42,072 bases of DNA from DAOTKC01 sp035449045 (GTDB taxonomy: Bacteria; Bacillota; Clostridia; Christensenellales; CAG-917). The stretch covers positions 1 to 42,072 of the forward strand of contig DAOTKC010000011.1 of NCBI GenBank assembly GCA_035449045.1, given 5' to 3'. Of the stretch, positions 15,292 through 24,263 are shown one piece after another (within the stretch, counting starts at the first letter, position 1; each line of letters starts with the position of its first letter). The notes beneath the pieces are model-generated. The model was not told where the DNA came from and ran no database searches. It saw nothing but the letters and a program-made list of their open reading frames with translations. The translations under genes were made by a program, and so were the position numbers.

Positions 15292-16544
15292 GAGCGGAAA
15301 TAAGACCCTCAAGGTTTTTGGGCGAGATTGCCGCGCCGGTTTCCAAATCGGCGGCGCACCGTCTGCTCATTGCCTCGGCGCTGTCGGACGGCGCCAAGAT
15401 TTTGGGGCGGCTTTCCGGCGAGGATATACAGGCGACGGTAAGATGCCTTTCGGCGCTGGGCGCCGAGATAGCGGTCAATGAAAACTCGGTGACCGTGGAG
15501 CGGATTGAGCCTAAGGAAGCGGCGGCGCTCGATTGCGGTGAAAGCGGCTCCACGCTGAGGTTTTTGCTTCCCGTAGCCGCCGCGTTCGGCGTGAATGCAG
15601 AGTTCTACGGACGCGGACGGCTTATGGAGCGGCCGGTGCAGAGTCTACTTGAAACTCTTGAAAGCCGCGGCGTCAAAGCGGAGGCGGGCGCAGGCTCAAT
15701 CAAGCTTTTTGGGAAGCTTTCAAGCGGCGCCTTTGTAATAGACGGCACGGTAAGCTCGCAATATATCACCGGACTGCTTTTTGCTCTGCCCGTTTTGGAA
15801 GGCGACAGCGAAATTATCATAAAGGGCGAAGCGGTTTCGGCAAGCTATATCGAAATCACCAAATCGATACTTGAACAGTTTAAAATAGATATAAAAACCA
15901 CCGATAGGGGATTTTTCATAAAAGGCGGTCAGAAATACATATCGCCGGGCGAAACGGTCTGCGAGGGCGATTTCAGCGGCGCGGCGTTCTTTCTTGTAGG
16001 CGGCGCGCTCACCGGCGAGATTACGGTTTCGAGCTTAAATCCCGAGGCAAAGCAGGGGGATAAAGTCGTTTTGGAGCTTCTGGCGCGCTCGGGAGCAGAG
16101 GTTACCGTCGAACACGGAAGCGTGACTGTCAGAAAAAAAGAGATAAGGCCGATTAGTTTTTCCGCGTCCGACTGCCCCGATATAGCGCCGATAATGGCGG
16201 TCTATCTTGCGGCGGCGAAGGGCAAATCCAAAATAGAAAGCGTCGGCCGCCTTAAGGCAAAGGAGAGCGACCGCCTTGCCGAAACGATTAAGCTTTTAAA
16301 GCTTATGGGGGCGGGCGCCGAATATTCTTCCGACGCCCTCTATATCTGCGGCAGGGGCAAGGCTTTCAACGGCTTTGAATATGCGGCGAACGACCACCGC
16401 ATGGCTATGAGCGCGGCAATAGCGGGAGCCTATTCAGAGGGCGGCGCGGTGATTTGGGGCGCCGAGTGCGTAGACAAATCTTATCCCGATTTTTTCAAGG
16501 ACTTCATAAAAACGGGCGGCAAAGCCCGCACGGAAACCGATTAA
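15288..16544 (+). CDS. aroA: 3-phosphoshikimate 1-carboxyvinyltransferase (EPSP synthase)
   Basis: EPSP synthase transfers the enolpyruvyl group of PEP to shikimate-3-phosphate. The 418-residue protein shows the substrate-binding APVSKSAAHR (15-24), LDCGESGSTLRFLLP, the DCPDIAPIMAVYLA active-site region with a catalytic Asp, LKAKESDRL and NDHRMAMS. It overlaps aroB by 4 bp (ATGA), which indicates translational coupling. The two-domain inside-out barrel fold is implied by length and motif order. The N-terminal VSKS replaces the more usual PGSKS, a variation seen in related Clostridia. Confidence 0.95.
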   Translation: MRAEIRPSRFLGEIAAPVSKSAAHRLLIASALSDGAKILGRLSGEDIQATVRCLSALGAEIAVNENSVTVERIEPKEAAALDCGESGSTLRFLLPVAAAFGVNAEFYGRGRLMERPVQSLLETLESRGVKAEAGAGSIKLFGKLSSGAFVIDGTVSSQYITGLLFALPVLEGDSEIIIKGEAVSASYIEITKSILEQFKIDIKTTDRGFFIKGGQKYISPGETVCEGDFSGAAFFLVGGALTGEITVSSLNPEAKQGDKVVLELLARSGAEVTVEHGSVTVRKKEIRPISFSASDCPDIAPIMAVYLAAAKGKSKIESVGRLKAKESDRLAETIKLLKLMGAGAEYSSDALYICGRGKAFNGFEYAANDHRMAMSAAIAGAYSEGGAVIWGAECVDKSYPDFFKDFIKTGGKARTETD

Positions 16545-16677
16545 CGGCAACCTAACGAACTGAAAGGCTTGATAAAAAGCAAGAGATAATGAGCTAAAAA
16601 TGCCTGAATGGGCTAAAGTAAGTATAATTAGATAAGTAACTTGATTAAATGAAAAGCAGGAGACAGGGAGATAAAAA

Positions 16678-17742
16678 ATGCTGGAAAAATTGACAATTGA
16701 AATATTCGGCGAGTCACACGCATCCGAAATAGGCGTAAAGCTCTTCGGCTTTCCCGCGGGAGAGGCTATTTCCGAGGACGCCGTCCGTGGTTTTTTGGCG
16801 CGGCGGAAAAGCGGCCTTAACCCTTGGTCGACGCCTCGGCGCGAGGATGACGATGCGGTGTTTTTGTCGGGAATTAAGGACGGTAAATCCGACGGCGAGG
16901 TAATAACTGCGGTAATCAAAAACGTTTCGGTAAAGCCGTCCGATTATGAGGAAATCAAATATGTCCCGCGTCCCTCCCACGCCGACTATCCCGCTTTCGT
17001 CAAATACGGCAGAATCCCTTCAGGCGGCGGCGCGTTTTCGGGTCGGATGACGGCGCCATTATGCATTGCGGGCGCGATAGCCGCCGAGGCCTTGGCGCGC
17101 CGCGGCATCTTTATCGGCGCTTATATGTCCAAAATCGGAAAAACAAACGGCGCGAGTTATCGTGACCGCGAAATAACAAGCGAGGAAATCGAAGCGGCGC
17201 GCTCCTCGGCCTTCCCCGCGCTTGCAAACGGCGAAGCAATGATTAAAGAAATTGAGAAAGCTCGGTCGGAGGGCGACAGCGTGGGCGGCACAGCGGAATG
17301 CGCAATTTTCGGCGCCCCAGCGGGCTTGGGCGGCGCTTTGTTTTCGGGGCTGGAATCCAAAATCGCCGCGCTCGCTTTCGGCATACCCGCCGTTAAAGCC
17401 GTCGAGTTCGGCGCGGGAACGGAGTTTTCGGGACTTTTTGGAAGCCTCGCCAACGACGCGCTCGGCATCAAAAACCAACGGGCTTTCACCTACACCAACA
17501 ACAGCGGCGGCTTAAACGGTGGAATGACCAACGGTATGCCGATACTTTTCCGCGTGACTTTCCGTCCGGCTCCCTCGATAGCCAAGGAGCAAAAGTCGGT
17601 GGATTTAAGGACGATGACGGAGACGACAATCAAAATCGCCGGCCGCCACGATGCCTGCATAGTCCCGCGCGCGCTGCCCGCCGTCGAGTCCGCCGCCGCG
17701 CTCGCCCTCTTCGACGCCATGCTGGCGGGCTCGGCGCTTTAG
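16678..17742 (+). CDS. aroC: Chorismate synthase
   Basis: AroC removes phosphate from EPSP to give chorismate, using reduced FMN. The 354-residue protein has the IFGESHASEIG opening (9-19), RPSHADYPAFVKYG, GGGAFSGRMTAPLCIAGAIA (in place of the proteobacterial RGGGRSSARET), NNSGGLNGGMTNG and the C-terminal RHDACIVPRALPAVES. The FSGRMTAPL variant resembles that of clostridial chorismate synthases. Expected short segment differences around YGRIPSGGG suggest a slightly reduced loop. A 133 bp gap separates it from aroA, but it shares strand and order with the operon. The ATG follows CAGGGAG. Confidence 0.95.
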   Translation: MLEKLTIEIFGESHASEIGVKLFGFPAGEAISEDAVRGFLARRKSGLNPWSTPRREDDDAVFLSGIKDGKSDGEVITAVIKNVSVKPSDYEEIKYVPRPSHADYPAFVKYGRIPSGGGAFSGRMTAPLCIAGAIAAEALARRGIFIGAYMSKIGKTNGASYRDREITSEEIEAARSSAFPALANGEAMIKEIEKARSEGDSVGGTAECAIFGAPAGLGGALFSGLESKIAALAFGIPAVKAVEFGAGTEFSGLFGSLANDALGIKNQRAFTYTNNSGGLNGGMTNGMPILFRVTFRPAPSIAKEQKSVDLRTMTETTIKIAGRHDACIVPRALPAVESAAALALFDAMLAGSAL

Positions 17743-17795
17743 CGCAAGCAAACTAAGTAAATAAAGCAATAAAGAGATTATATAGAGGTAAAAAA

Positions 17796-18938
17796 ATGGA
17801 TTTAAGCGAACTTAGAAATGAAATCGACCTCATCGACGACGGTATAGCCGAGCTATTTGTGAAACGAATGGAGACAGTCAAAAAAGTCGGCATTGAAAAG
17901 GGCAAGGCCGGCCTCCCCATTGAGAACACGCTCCGCGAAAAAGAGGTTTTGACACGCGTAACCAAAACTATGCCGCCCGCCCTCAAGCTCTACGCCAAGC
18001 AGGTGTTTGAAACGCTGTTCAACATCGGCAAGGCCTATCAATCGGAGCTTATCGATTTGAGAAGCGCGATAAAGAGCGAGCTTACGGCCGCGATATTGGA
18101 CGGCATAAAACCTTTCCCCGACTGCGCCAGCGTCGCTTGTCAAGGGCTGCCCGGCGCCTATTCCACAGCCGCCGCCGACAGGCTTTTTTCGATAGCCGAC
18201 ATCATGTATTTCAAGGATTTCGACGCCGTATTCGGCGCCGTTGAAAGAGGGCTTTGCGAGTTCGGCGTGTTGCCCATCGAAAACAGTTCGACGGGCAGCG
18301 TCAACGCCGTCTACGACTTGATGCGAAAGCACAGCTTTTATATTGCGAGGAGCATAAAGCTCAAGGTGCAGCACTATCTTTTGGCGAAGAACGGGATAAA
18401 AATCTCCGATGTCAAGGAGATTTTTTCCCACGAGCAGGCGATAGGGCAGTGCGCGGAATACTTAAAGAGTCTGAAAAACGTCAAGGTCACCGTCTGCGAC
18501 AACACTGCGGTCGCCGCTCAACTGGTGGCCGAATCGGGAAGAACTGACGTCGCCGCGATATGCGCCCGCGAGTGCGCCGGCATCTACGGGCTTTCAGTCG
18601 TCCAGCCTAACATACAGGACAACGACTCCAACTACACCCGCTTTATCGCGATATCCAAAAAGCTTAAGGTCTACGAAAACTCCGACAAAATCAGCATTAT
18701 GGTCAATCTTCCCAACACCGCGGGTAGCTTGAACCGGATTTTGAACAAGTTTTCGGCGCAGGGGCTGAACCTTACCAAGCTGGAATCGCGCCCGCTTACC
18801 AACACTCCCTTCGAGTTCGCTTTCTACTTCGACATCGACGCCAAAATCGAAAAGCGCGAGGTTTTAAACCTGCTTTCGGAAATCGAAAACACCTGCGACA
18901 AATTCGTGTTTTTGGGCTGCTACCGCGAGCTTAAATAA
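17796..18938 (+). CDS. pheA: Bifunctional chorismate mutase/prephenate dehydratase (P-protein)
   Basis: This protein makes phenylpyruvate from chorismate in two steps. Of its 380 residues, 1-90 form the AroQ-type chorismate mutase helices (LRNEIDLIDDGIAEL). Residues about 112-290 form the prephenate dehydratase domain (GLPGAYSTAA, LPIENSSTGSV, and the catalytic TRF at 281-283). Residues about 297-378 form the ACT domain with the Phe-binding ESRP (330-333); the companion GALV motif is replaced by AGSLN. Feedback inhibition by Phe is expected. The ATG at 17796 follows AGAGGTAAAA. It also supplies prephenate for TyrA and, by inference, for the U32 protein downstream. Confidence 0.95.
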   Translation: MDLSELRNEIDLIDDGIAELFVKRMETVKKVGIEKGKAGLPIENTLREKEVLTRVTKTMPPALKLYAKQVFETLFNIGKAYQSELIDLRSAIKSELTAAILDGIKPFPDCASVACQGLPGAYSTAAADRLFSIADIMYFKDFDAVFGAVERGLCEFGVLPIENSSTGSVNAVYDLMRKHSFYIARSIKLKVQHYLLAKNGIKISDVKEIFSHEQAIGQCAEYLKSLKNVKVTVCDNTAVAAQLVAESGRTDVAAICARECAGIYGLSVVQPNIQDNDSNYTRFIAISKKLKVYENSDKISIMVNLPNTAGSLNRILNKFSAQGLNLTKLESRPLTNTPFEFAFYFDIDAKIEKREVLNLLSEIENTCDKFVFLGCYRELK

Positions 18939-19043
18939 GTTTTTAGCCGCAAGCCGATAAAATTGCAGAAAGCCTACCCCTTACAACAAAATGCTGCCGT
19001 ATTAATCACAGTAATTACTTTAAACCTTATCGACCGTAAAAAA

Positions 19044-20282
19044 ATGAAAAAATTCGCCCTCATCGGAAAGAACATATCCTACACGCTCTCGCCCGAAATT
19101 CACGCCGAATTCGGGCTGGACTACCGCGCTCTGGAGATTGAAGACGAAAGCGCCCTTGCTAATGTCCTATCTAGCGGCGGCTACGACGGCTTCAACGTCA
19201 CTATTCCCTATAAGCAGGCGGTTATGCCGCTTTTGGACGAAATAGAAGACACCGCGCGAAAGATAGGCGCGGTCAATACCGTAATCAAAAAAGCGGGCAG
19301 GCTTATCGGCTGTAATACCGACTTTTTTGGTATGTCCGCCGCGCTACGCCGCGCCGGCATAAGTCTTAGAGGCAAGCACGTTTTGATTTTGGGAACGGGC
19401 GGCGCTGCCTTGACGGCTTGTGCGCTTTCTCTGGAAGAGGGCGCAGCCTCGGCCTTCAAGGTTTCGAGAAGCGGTAGCTTGAACTATCAAAACTGCTATG
19501 ACTTAAAGGACACCGAAATAATCATAAACGCCACGCCCTGCGGCACCGCCGCCGATTGGGATAACGCCCCCATAGCTCCGGCGCGTTTTCCCAAACTTAC
19601 CGCCGTTTTCGATGCCGTCTACAACCCCATAAAGACGCGCCTTCTTTATGAAGCCGAGAAAATCGGCGTTAAGGTTGAGAACGGGCTTTTTATGCTGGTC
19701 GCCCAAGCCAAGGCGGCAAGAGACTTGTTCACCGCCTCCGCCGCGCCCGAGGAATTGACCGAATCGGTGTTAAAAAAGCTCATTTCGAGGCTATCAAATA
19801 TCGTTTTGGTCGGAATGCCCTCTTCGGGCAAGAGCGAAACCGCTAGGATCATTGCAGGGCTTTCGGGCAGGGAGCTTGTCGATACCGACGCCGAAATCGA
19901 AAGACGCGAAGGCAAAATCATTTCGCAAATTTTCGGCGAGAACGGCGAGGAATATTTCCGAAAGCTCGAAAGCGAGGTTGTCGAAGCGGCCTCAGGTGGC
20001 TTTAAGAAGGTCATTGCCACGGGCGGCGGCGCCGTTCTTTCCGAAAAAAACCGCCGCGCCCTAAAAAGAAACTCAAAAGTATATTTTATCGAGCGCGAGT
20101 TGGATGCGCTGTCCACCGAGGGCAGGCCGCTTTCCAAAGATTTGGAAACTCTCAAAAAAATGTATGCCGAAAGGCGGACGCTATACCTTGATTGCTGCGA
20201 CGCCGTGGTTTATAATATAGGCACAGTCCAAAAGCTCGCAAAGGAGATAATAAAGCTGCATGAAGAAAGTTTTAGTGATTAA
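19044..20282 (+). CDS. aroE/aroK: Fused shikimate dehydrogenase-shikimate kinase
   Basis: This fusion protein covers two steps that bracket shikimate. Residues 1-250 are shikimate dehydrogenase: SYTLSP (12-17), NVTIPYK, GAVNT, NTDFFG, and the NADP-binding GTGGAA. Residues about 255-412 are shikimate kinase: Walker A GMPSSGKSE, the substrate-binding DTDAEIERREG, the GGG motif (ATGGGAV) and the lid Arg region EGRPLS. I chose the ATG at 19044 (412 residues) because homology begins with FALIGKNISYTLSP; a TTG at 18963 would add 27 unrelated residues. There is no clear Shine-Dalgarno. The order dehydrogenase then kinase differs from the usual separate genes and keeps shikimate on one polypeptide. 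It overlaps aroQ by 23 bp. Confidence 0.93.
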   Translation: MKKFALIGKNISYTLSPEIHAEFGLDYRALEIEDESALANVLSSGGYDGFNVTIPYKQAVMPLLDEIEDTARKIGAVNTVIKKAGRLIGCNTDFFGMSAALRRAGISLRGKHVLILGTGGAALTACALSLEEGAASAFKVSRSGSLNYQNCYDLKDTEIIINATPCGTAADWDNAPIAPARFPKLTAVFDAVYNPIKTRLLYEAEKIGVKVENGLFMLVAQAKAARDLFTASAAPEELTESVLKKLISRLSNIVLVGMPSSGKSETARIIAGLSGRELVDTDAEIERREGKIISQIFGENGEEYFRKLESEVVEAASGGFKKVIATGGGAVLSEKNRRALKRNSKVYFIERELDALSTEGRPLSKDLETLKKMYAERRTLYLDCCDAVVYNIGTVQKLAKEIIKLHEESFSD

Positions 20283-20682
20283 CGGCCCCAACCTCAATAT
20301 GCTGGGCGTTCGCGAGCCCCAAGTTTACGGCACGGCGAGTTACGGCGAGCTTACAGACTATATTCAGAAAGAAGCGGGAAAGTTGGGACTTTTGGTCGAG
20401 TGCTTCCAAACCAATCACGAGGGCGCCATCATCGACAAAATCCAGAGCGCGCGGGGCGTCTTCGACGGCATTATTATCAACGCGGGCGGCTATACCCACA
20501 CCAGCATAGCCATTTTGGACGCCTTGACTGCCGTCGGCATTGACACCGTCGAGGTTCATCTCTCCGATATTTTTGCGCGCGAATCCTTCAGGCGGACTTC
20601 TTACATTTCGCATGCCGCCAAAAAGACGATAGCGGGCAAAGGTTTTTCGGGCTACCGCGAGGCGCTGGAATTTTTCAAATAA
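20260..20682 (+). CDS. aroQ: 3-dehydroquinate dehydratase, type II
   Basis: AroQ dehydrates 3-dehydroquinate to 3-dehydroshikimate as a dodecamer. The 140-residue protein has the type II motifs NGPNLNMLGVREPQVYG (8-24, with the catalytic Tyr), QTNHEGAIID, INAGGYTHTSIA, VEVHLSDIFARESFR, and the C-terminal GFSGYREALEF. The start codon lies inside the end of the aroEK gene, with AAGGAG upstream at a long spacing, so expression is probably coupled. The stop overlaps the U32 start by one base (TAATG). Identification is secure. Confidence 0.96.
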   Translation: MKKVLVINGPNLNMLGVREPQVYGTASYGELTDYIQKEAGKLGLLVECFQTNHEGAIIDKIQSARGVFDGIIINAGGYTHTSIAILDALTAVGIDTVEVHLSDIFARESFRRTSYISHAAKKTIAGKGFSGYREALEFFK

Positions 20683-22859
20683 TGAAGAAAGCAGAGCTGC
20701 TGGCGCCGGCGGGCGACTATGAAAGTTTTATCCGGGCGGTGGAAAACGGCGCCGACGCCGTCTATTTCGGTTTGCCCTCCTTTAACGCGCGAATCCGCGC
20801 CGATAACTTTACTCCCGATAACCTAAGAGAAACCGTCGAGCACGCCCATTTTTTTGGTGTCAAGGTCTATATCACCGTCAACACCGTTCTTTGCGGCGCC
20901 GAATTTAAGGAATTATTGCCGCTGGTCAAGGCCGCCGTTTCGGCTAAAGCCGACGCCTTCATCGTTCAGGATTTGGGCGTGGCGAGGGCGCTTAAAAAGT
21001 GTTTTCCGAATATTGTTCTTCACGCCAGCACTCAGCTCGGCGTCCACAACGCTCCGGGCGCAAAAATTGCCGAAAAGCTGGACATTAAGCGCGTGGTCTT
21101 GTCGCGCGAGACGCCGCTTTTTGATATATCCGAAATAAAGAAAAGCACCAATCTCGAGCTTGAGTATTTCGTTCACGGCGCGCTCTGCTCCTCGTTTAGC
21201 GGCAACTGCTATATGAGCGGCATCGAGCACGGCGCCTCGGGCAACCGCGGGCTCTGCAAGCAGCTTTGCCGCCTCGAATATTCGGCCGAAAGCGAAGGGA
21301 TTGAAAAGTCGGGCTACTTTTTATCGACGAGAGACCTTTGCCTTATAAAAAGCTTGGGCGAGCTCAGCGAGGCGGGAATAGATTCGTTCAAAATCGAGGG
21401 GAGGCTCCGCCGCGCCGGCTACGTTGCCGAAGCCGTCGACTGCTACCGCCGCGCGCTGGACGGCGATACCGATTACAAAAATTTTGAATATCGGCTGAAA
21501 AAAGTCTTTAGCCGCGGCGAGTTTTTGTCCCGAGCCTATCTCGACGGCGGCGTTCCCGAAATCGTCAACCCCGAATTTTCCAACCACCGCGGCATCGCCA
21601 TCGGCGAGGTCTTGAGCGTTTCGCCGTTTAAAGATATTTATAAAATCAAAATAAAAAGCAATCATGACATAAAATCGGGCGACGGATTGAAGCTGATTCG
21701 CGGCGGCGTCGAGGCGGCGAGTTTGGGCGCGGGCAACATCAACGCGGCGGGCGGCGGAATTTATGAGCTCTTTACCTCGGCAAAAGCCGCAAAAGGCGAC
21801 AAGGTCCACCTTATTTCGGACGCCGAGGCCGAAAATCGCCGAAATGAAAGAAATAGAAAGGTCAATTTCAAGGTTACCGCGCTCTCGGGTCAAAACCTCA
21901 AAATTTTTGCCGAGAGCGGCTCCAATTTTGAATTTATTTCGGATTATATTTGCCCGCCCGCGCTAAGCCGCGAAACCGAAAAAGAGGAGATTGCCCTTCA
22001 GCTCAAAAAATGCGGCGGCAGCGGCTTTGCCGCCGGAACTATTGAAATTCAAACCGACGGCGTATTCATTCCCAAATCCGTCATCAACGAAGCTAGGCGT
22101 CAAAGTCTAATAGGGCTGAAAGCCAAAATAATCGAGGACTTCGAAAATGAAATAACCGCAGGGATTGACGCTGCCGCGATAGAAGAAACATTGACCGAAA
22201 TTGAAAACAGCCGGCCGAGATTAGGCGGCGGCGCTAGCAATAACTTGGCCGAATGCCCCAAACCTTCAGTTAATCTCCATTATGTTTACGGAGAGGAAGA
22301 TATACCGGAAGCGGCGGAGGAGAACACTATTTTCGCGCTTTCGCTTGAAAACCTTAAAGAGCTTGATTTTTTGGTTAAATCGCTGAAAGAGAAGTTTAAC
22401 GGTGCGAAACTAGCCTATAATCTTCCGATTTTGGCAAACGGCCGTGATTTTGAGCTGATTGAGCGGGCACTTACGGAAAACCGAAACGACATAAAAACGG
22501 TCATAGCCAACAATATCTACGGGCTCGCTTTCAAGGAAAAAGGCTTTGAGGTCATAGCCGGATTCGGCTTAAACACCGCCAACAGCCTTCAGGCGGCGGC
22601 GCTCAAGGAAGCGGGTGCTGCGGCGGTCACGCCTTCCCTCGAGTTTGGGCTTGACACCCTCGTTCTTCCGCTCGCGAACCCCAAAAACTTCAAGCTTCCT
22701 CTTATGACGCTGGCGCATTGCCCTTATCGTTCCACCACTTTTTCATCATGCAAAAACTGTCGTGCGGGAAGCCTCACGCTTGAAAACGGCGGCCGCCGCT
22801 ATAAGATTCGGCGCTATAAGCTCAGCCGTTGCTATTTTGAGGTTTTGAAAGACGAATAA
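20682..22859 (+). CDS. U32 family protein (RlhA/TrhP-like RNA hydroxylation enzyme)
   Basis: This is a U32-family protein of 725 residues, historically annotated as collagenase-like peptidase. The N-terminal barrel begins ELLAPAGDYESFIRAVENGADAVYFG. The U32 signature follows (YFVHGALCSSFSGNCYMS, then SGNRGLCKQLCR), with the four conserved Cys that bind iron-sulfur in this family. A DUF3656-like region and a C-terminal Cys cluster (CPYRSTTFSSCKNC) follow. In E. coli, U32 members RlhA and TrhP hydroxylate 23S rRNA and tRNA wobble uridine, and both depend on prephenate. This gene overlaps aroQ by one base, so it is coupled to the operon that makes prephenate. The RNA target here is unknown. Confidence 0.85.
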   Translation: MKKAELLAPAGDYESFIRAVENGADAVYFGLPSFNARIRADNFTPDNLRETVEHAHFFGVKVYITVNTVLCGAEFKELLPLVKAAVSAKADAFIVQDLGVARALKKCFPNIVLHASTQLGVHNAPGAKIAEKLDIKRVVLSRETPLFDISEIKKSTNLELEYFVHGALCSSFSGNCYMSGIEHGASGNRGLCKQLCRLEYSAESEGIEKSGYFLSTRDLCLIKSLGELSEAGIDSFKIEGRLRRAGYVAEAVDCYRRALDGDTDYKNFEYRLKKVFSRGEFLSRAYLDGGVPEIVNPEFSNHRGIAIGEVLSVSPFKDIYKIKIKSNHDIKSGDGLKLIRGGVEAASLGAGNINAAGGGIYELFTSAKAAKGDKVHLISDAEAENRRNERNRKVNFKVTALSGQNLKIFAESGSNFEFISDYICPPALSRETEKEEIALQLKKCGGSGFAAGTIEIQTDGVFIPKSVINEARRQSLIGLKAKIIEDFENEITAGIDAAAIEETLTEIENSRPRLGGGASNNLAECPKPSVNLHYVYGEEDIPEAAEENTIFALSLENLKELDFLVKSLKEKFNGAKLAYNLPILANGRDFELIERALTENRNDIKTVIANNIYGLAFKEKGFEVIAGFGLNTANSLQAAALKEAGAAAVTPSLEFGLDTLVLPLANPKNFKLPLMTLAHCPYRSTTFSSCKNCRAGSLTLENGGRRYKIRRYKLSRCYFEVLKDE

Positions 22860-22993
22860 GGCAGTATATTATTGCTTTCCTTAATTTCTGATAGAAAAGC
22901 AAGCTCTTTATCAGCATTTTTACGCTAGTAAAGCATTGTGCTAAGCCGATTTTAGTTAAAATAATCTTTCCTTACTTGGTTGAAAAATAACAA

Positions 22994-23022
22994 TTGCGCG
23001 CGATTATCTCACATGATATAAT
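22994..23022 (+). promoter_or_regulatory. Promoter of the alcohol dehydrogenase gene
   Basis: TTGCGC (22994-22999) and TATAAT (23017-23022) are 17 bp apart, about 30 bp before the ATG at 23052. This marks a separate transcription unit from the aro operon. Confidence 0.65.
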
Positions 23023-23051
23023 ATTTGTAAAATTTATACTCGGAGGGCATT

Positions 23052-24263
23052 ATGGTTTGGGCAATTAAAAAAGTGTTTATTCGGATATTTCAGTTTGTGT
23101 TTTATTATTTCGCCTATCTATTGAGATGGCGCGAGCCCGAGCTTTTGGAAGGCAACGGCAGCATCAGAAAGCTTCCCAAATACATAAAGAGCAAAAAAAT
23201 TAAAAAAGTTTTAATCGTGACCGACAAGGGCATAGTCAAGCTGAACTTGATGGCGCCCCTTCTCGAGGAGCTCGAAAAAGAGGGGATTGAATATATCGTT
23301 TTTGACAACGTCGAGCCCAATCCCAAGATTGACAACATCGAGGCCGCTCTCGCAGTCTTTAAAGAAAACGGCTGCGAGGCGACGATCGCGGTGGGTGGAG
23401 GCTCTTCCATCGACACCGCCAAAGCGATGTGCGCAAGACTCGCCCGTCCTAAAAAGAGCGTGGAAAAACTGGGCGGCCTTTTCAAGGTCTTAAAGAGAAT
23501 CCCGCCTCTCTACGCCGTGCCGACTACGGCGGGCACCGGCTCCGAGGCAACGATAGCTTCCGTCATCACCAACCGCGAGACCAAGCACAAATACGCCATA
23601 AACGACCTATCGCTGATACCCCACGCCGCCGTGCTCGACCCCGAGCTGACAATTGGCCTTCCGCCCTTTATCACGGCGACCACCGGCATGGACGCGCTGA
23701 CGCACGCCGTCGAGGCCTACATCACCGTAAATGTGCCTAAGAAGTGCAAGAACGCCTGCGAAAAGGCCGTCAACATCGTCTTTAACAAGCTGGAGAAGGT
23801 CTATGCCGACGGCAAGGACATCGAGGCGAGAAAGGATATGCTCTACGCTTCCTATTTGAGCGGGATGTCCTTCACGCGCTGCGGCCTTACTTACGTCCAC
23901 CCGATAGCGCACACGCTGGGCGGGCTCTACAACGTGCCGCACGGCCTTGCCAACGCCGTCATCCTGCCTTACTGCCTGGAATATTACGGCGCACAGGTCC
24001 AAAAGAAGCTGGCCGCTCTCGCCGACGCCGCGGGCATAACCACGGAAAGCCAGTCGGAAAAAGAGAAATCCGACGCCTTTATCGCCGGTGTCAGACGGCT
24101 CAACAAGAATATGGGCATCCCCGAAAAGTTTGACTGCATCAAAAAAGAAGACATCCCTCAAATGATAAAGTGGGCGCTCCACGAAGCGCATCCCATCTAT
24201 CAGTCGCCCGTGCTATTAAACGCGGTGCAGCTTGAAGAGATAATCTTAAAAATCATGGCTTGA
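23052..24263 (+). CDS. Iron-containing alcohol dehydrogenase with hydrophobic N-terminus
   Basis: This is a group III (Fe-type) alcohol dehydrogenase of 403 residues. It would interconvert an alcohol and an aldehyde or ketone with NAD(P)H. The nucleotide-binding GGGSSID (115-121), the PTTAGTGSEAT motif, and the metal ligands in MDALTHAVEAY, HPIAHTLGG and HGLAN are present. The ATG follows GGAGGG, so the N-terminal part is real. Residues about 3-26 are strongly hydrophobic and aromatic with flanking basic residues (FIRIFQFVFYYFAYLLRWR), unlike typical soluble family members. This may anchor it at the membrane. It overlaps the following ThiF-like gene by one base (TGATG). Substrate unknown. Confidence 0.9.
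   Translation: MVWAIKKVFIRIFQFVFYYFAYLLRWREPELLEGNGSIRKLPKYIKSKKIKKVLIVTDKGIVKLNLMAPLLEELEKEGIEYIVFDNVEPNPKIDNIEAALAVFKENGCEATIAVGGGSSIDTAKAMCARLARPKKSVEKLGGLFKVLKRIPPLYAVPTTAGTGSEATIASVITNRETKHKYAINDLSLIPHAAVLDPELTIGLPPFITATTGMDALTHAVEAYITVNVPKKCKNACEKAVNIVFNKLEKVYADGKDIEARKDMLYASYLSGMSFTRCGLTYVHPIAHTLGGLYNVPHGLANAVILPYCLEYYGAQVQKKLAALADAAGITTESQSEKEKSDAFIAGVRRLNKNMGIPEKFDCIKKEDIPQMIKWALHEAHPIYQSPVLLNAVQLEEIILKIMA

Noticed and set aside
18963..19043. TTG start for the aroEK fusion
   Set aside because: Adds 27 residues without homology; shikimate dehydrogenase starts at the ATG at 19044.
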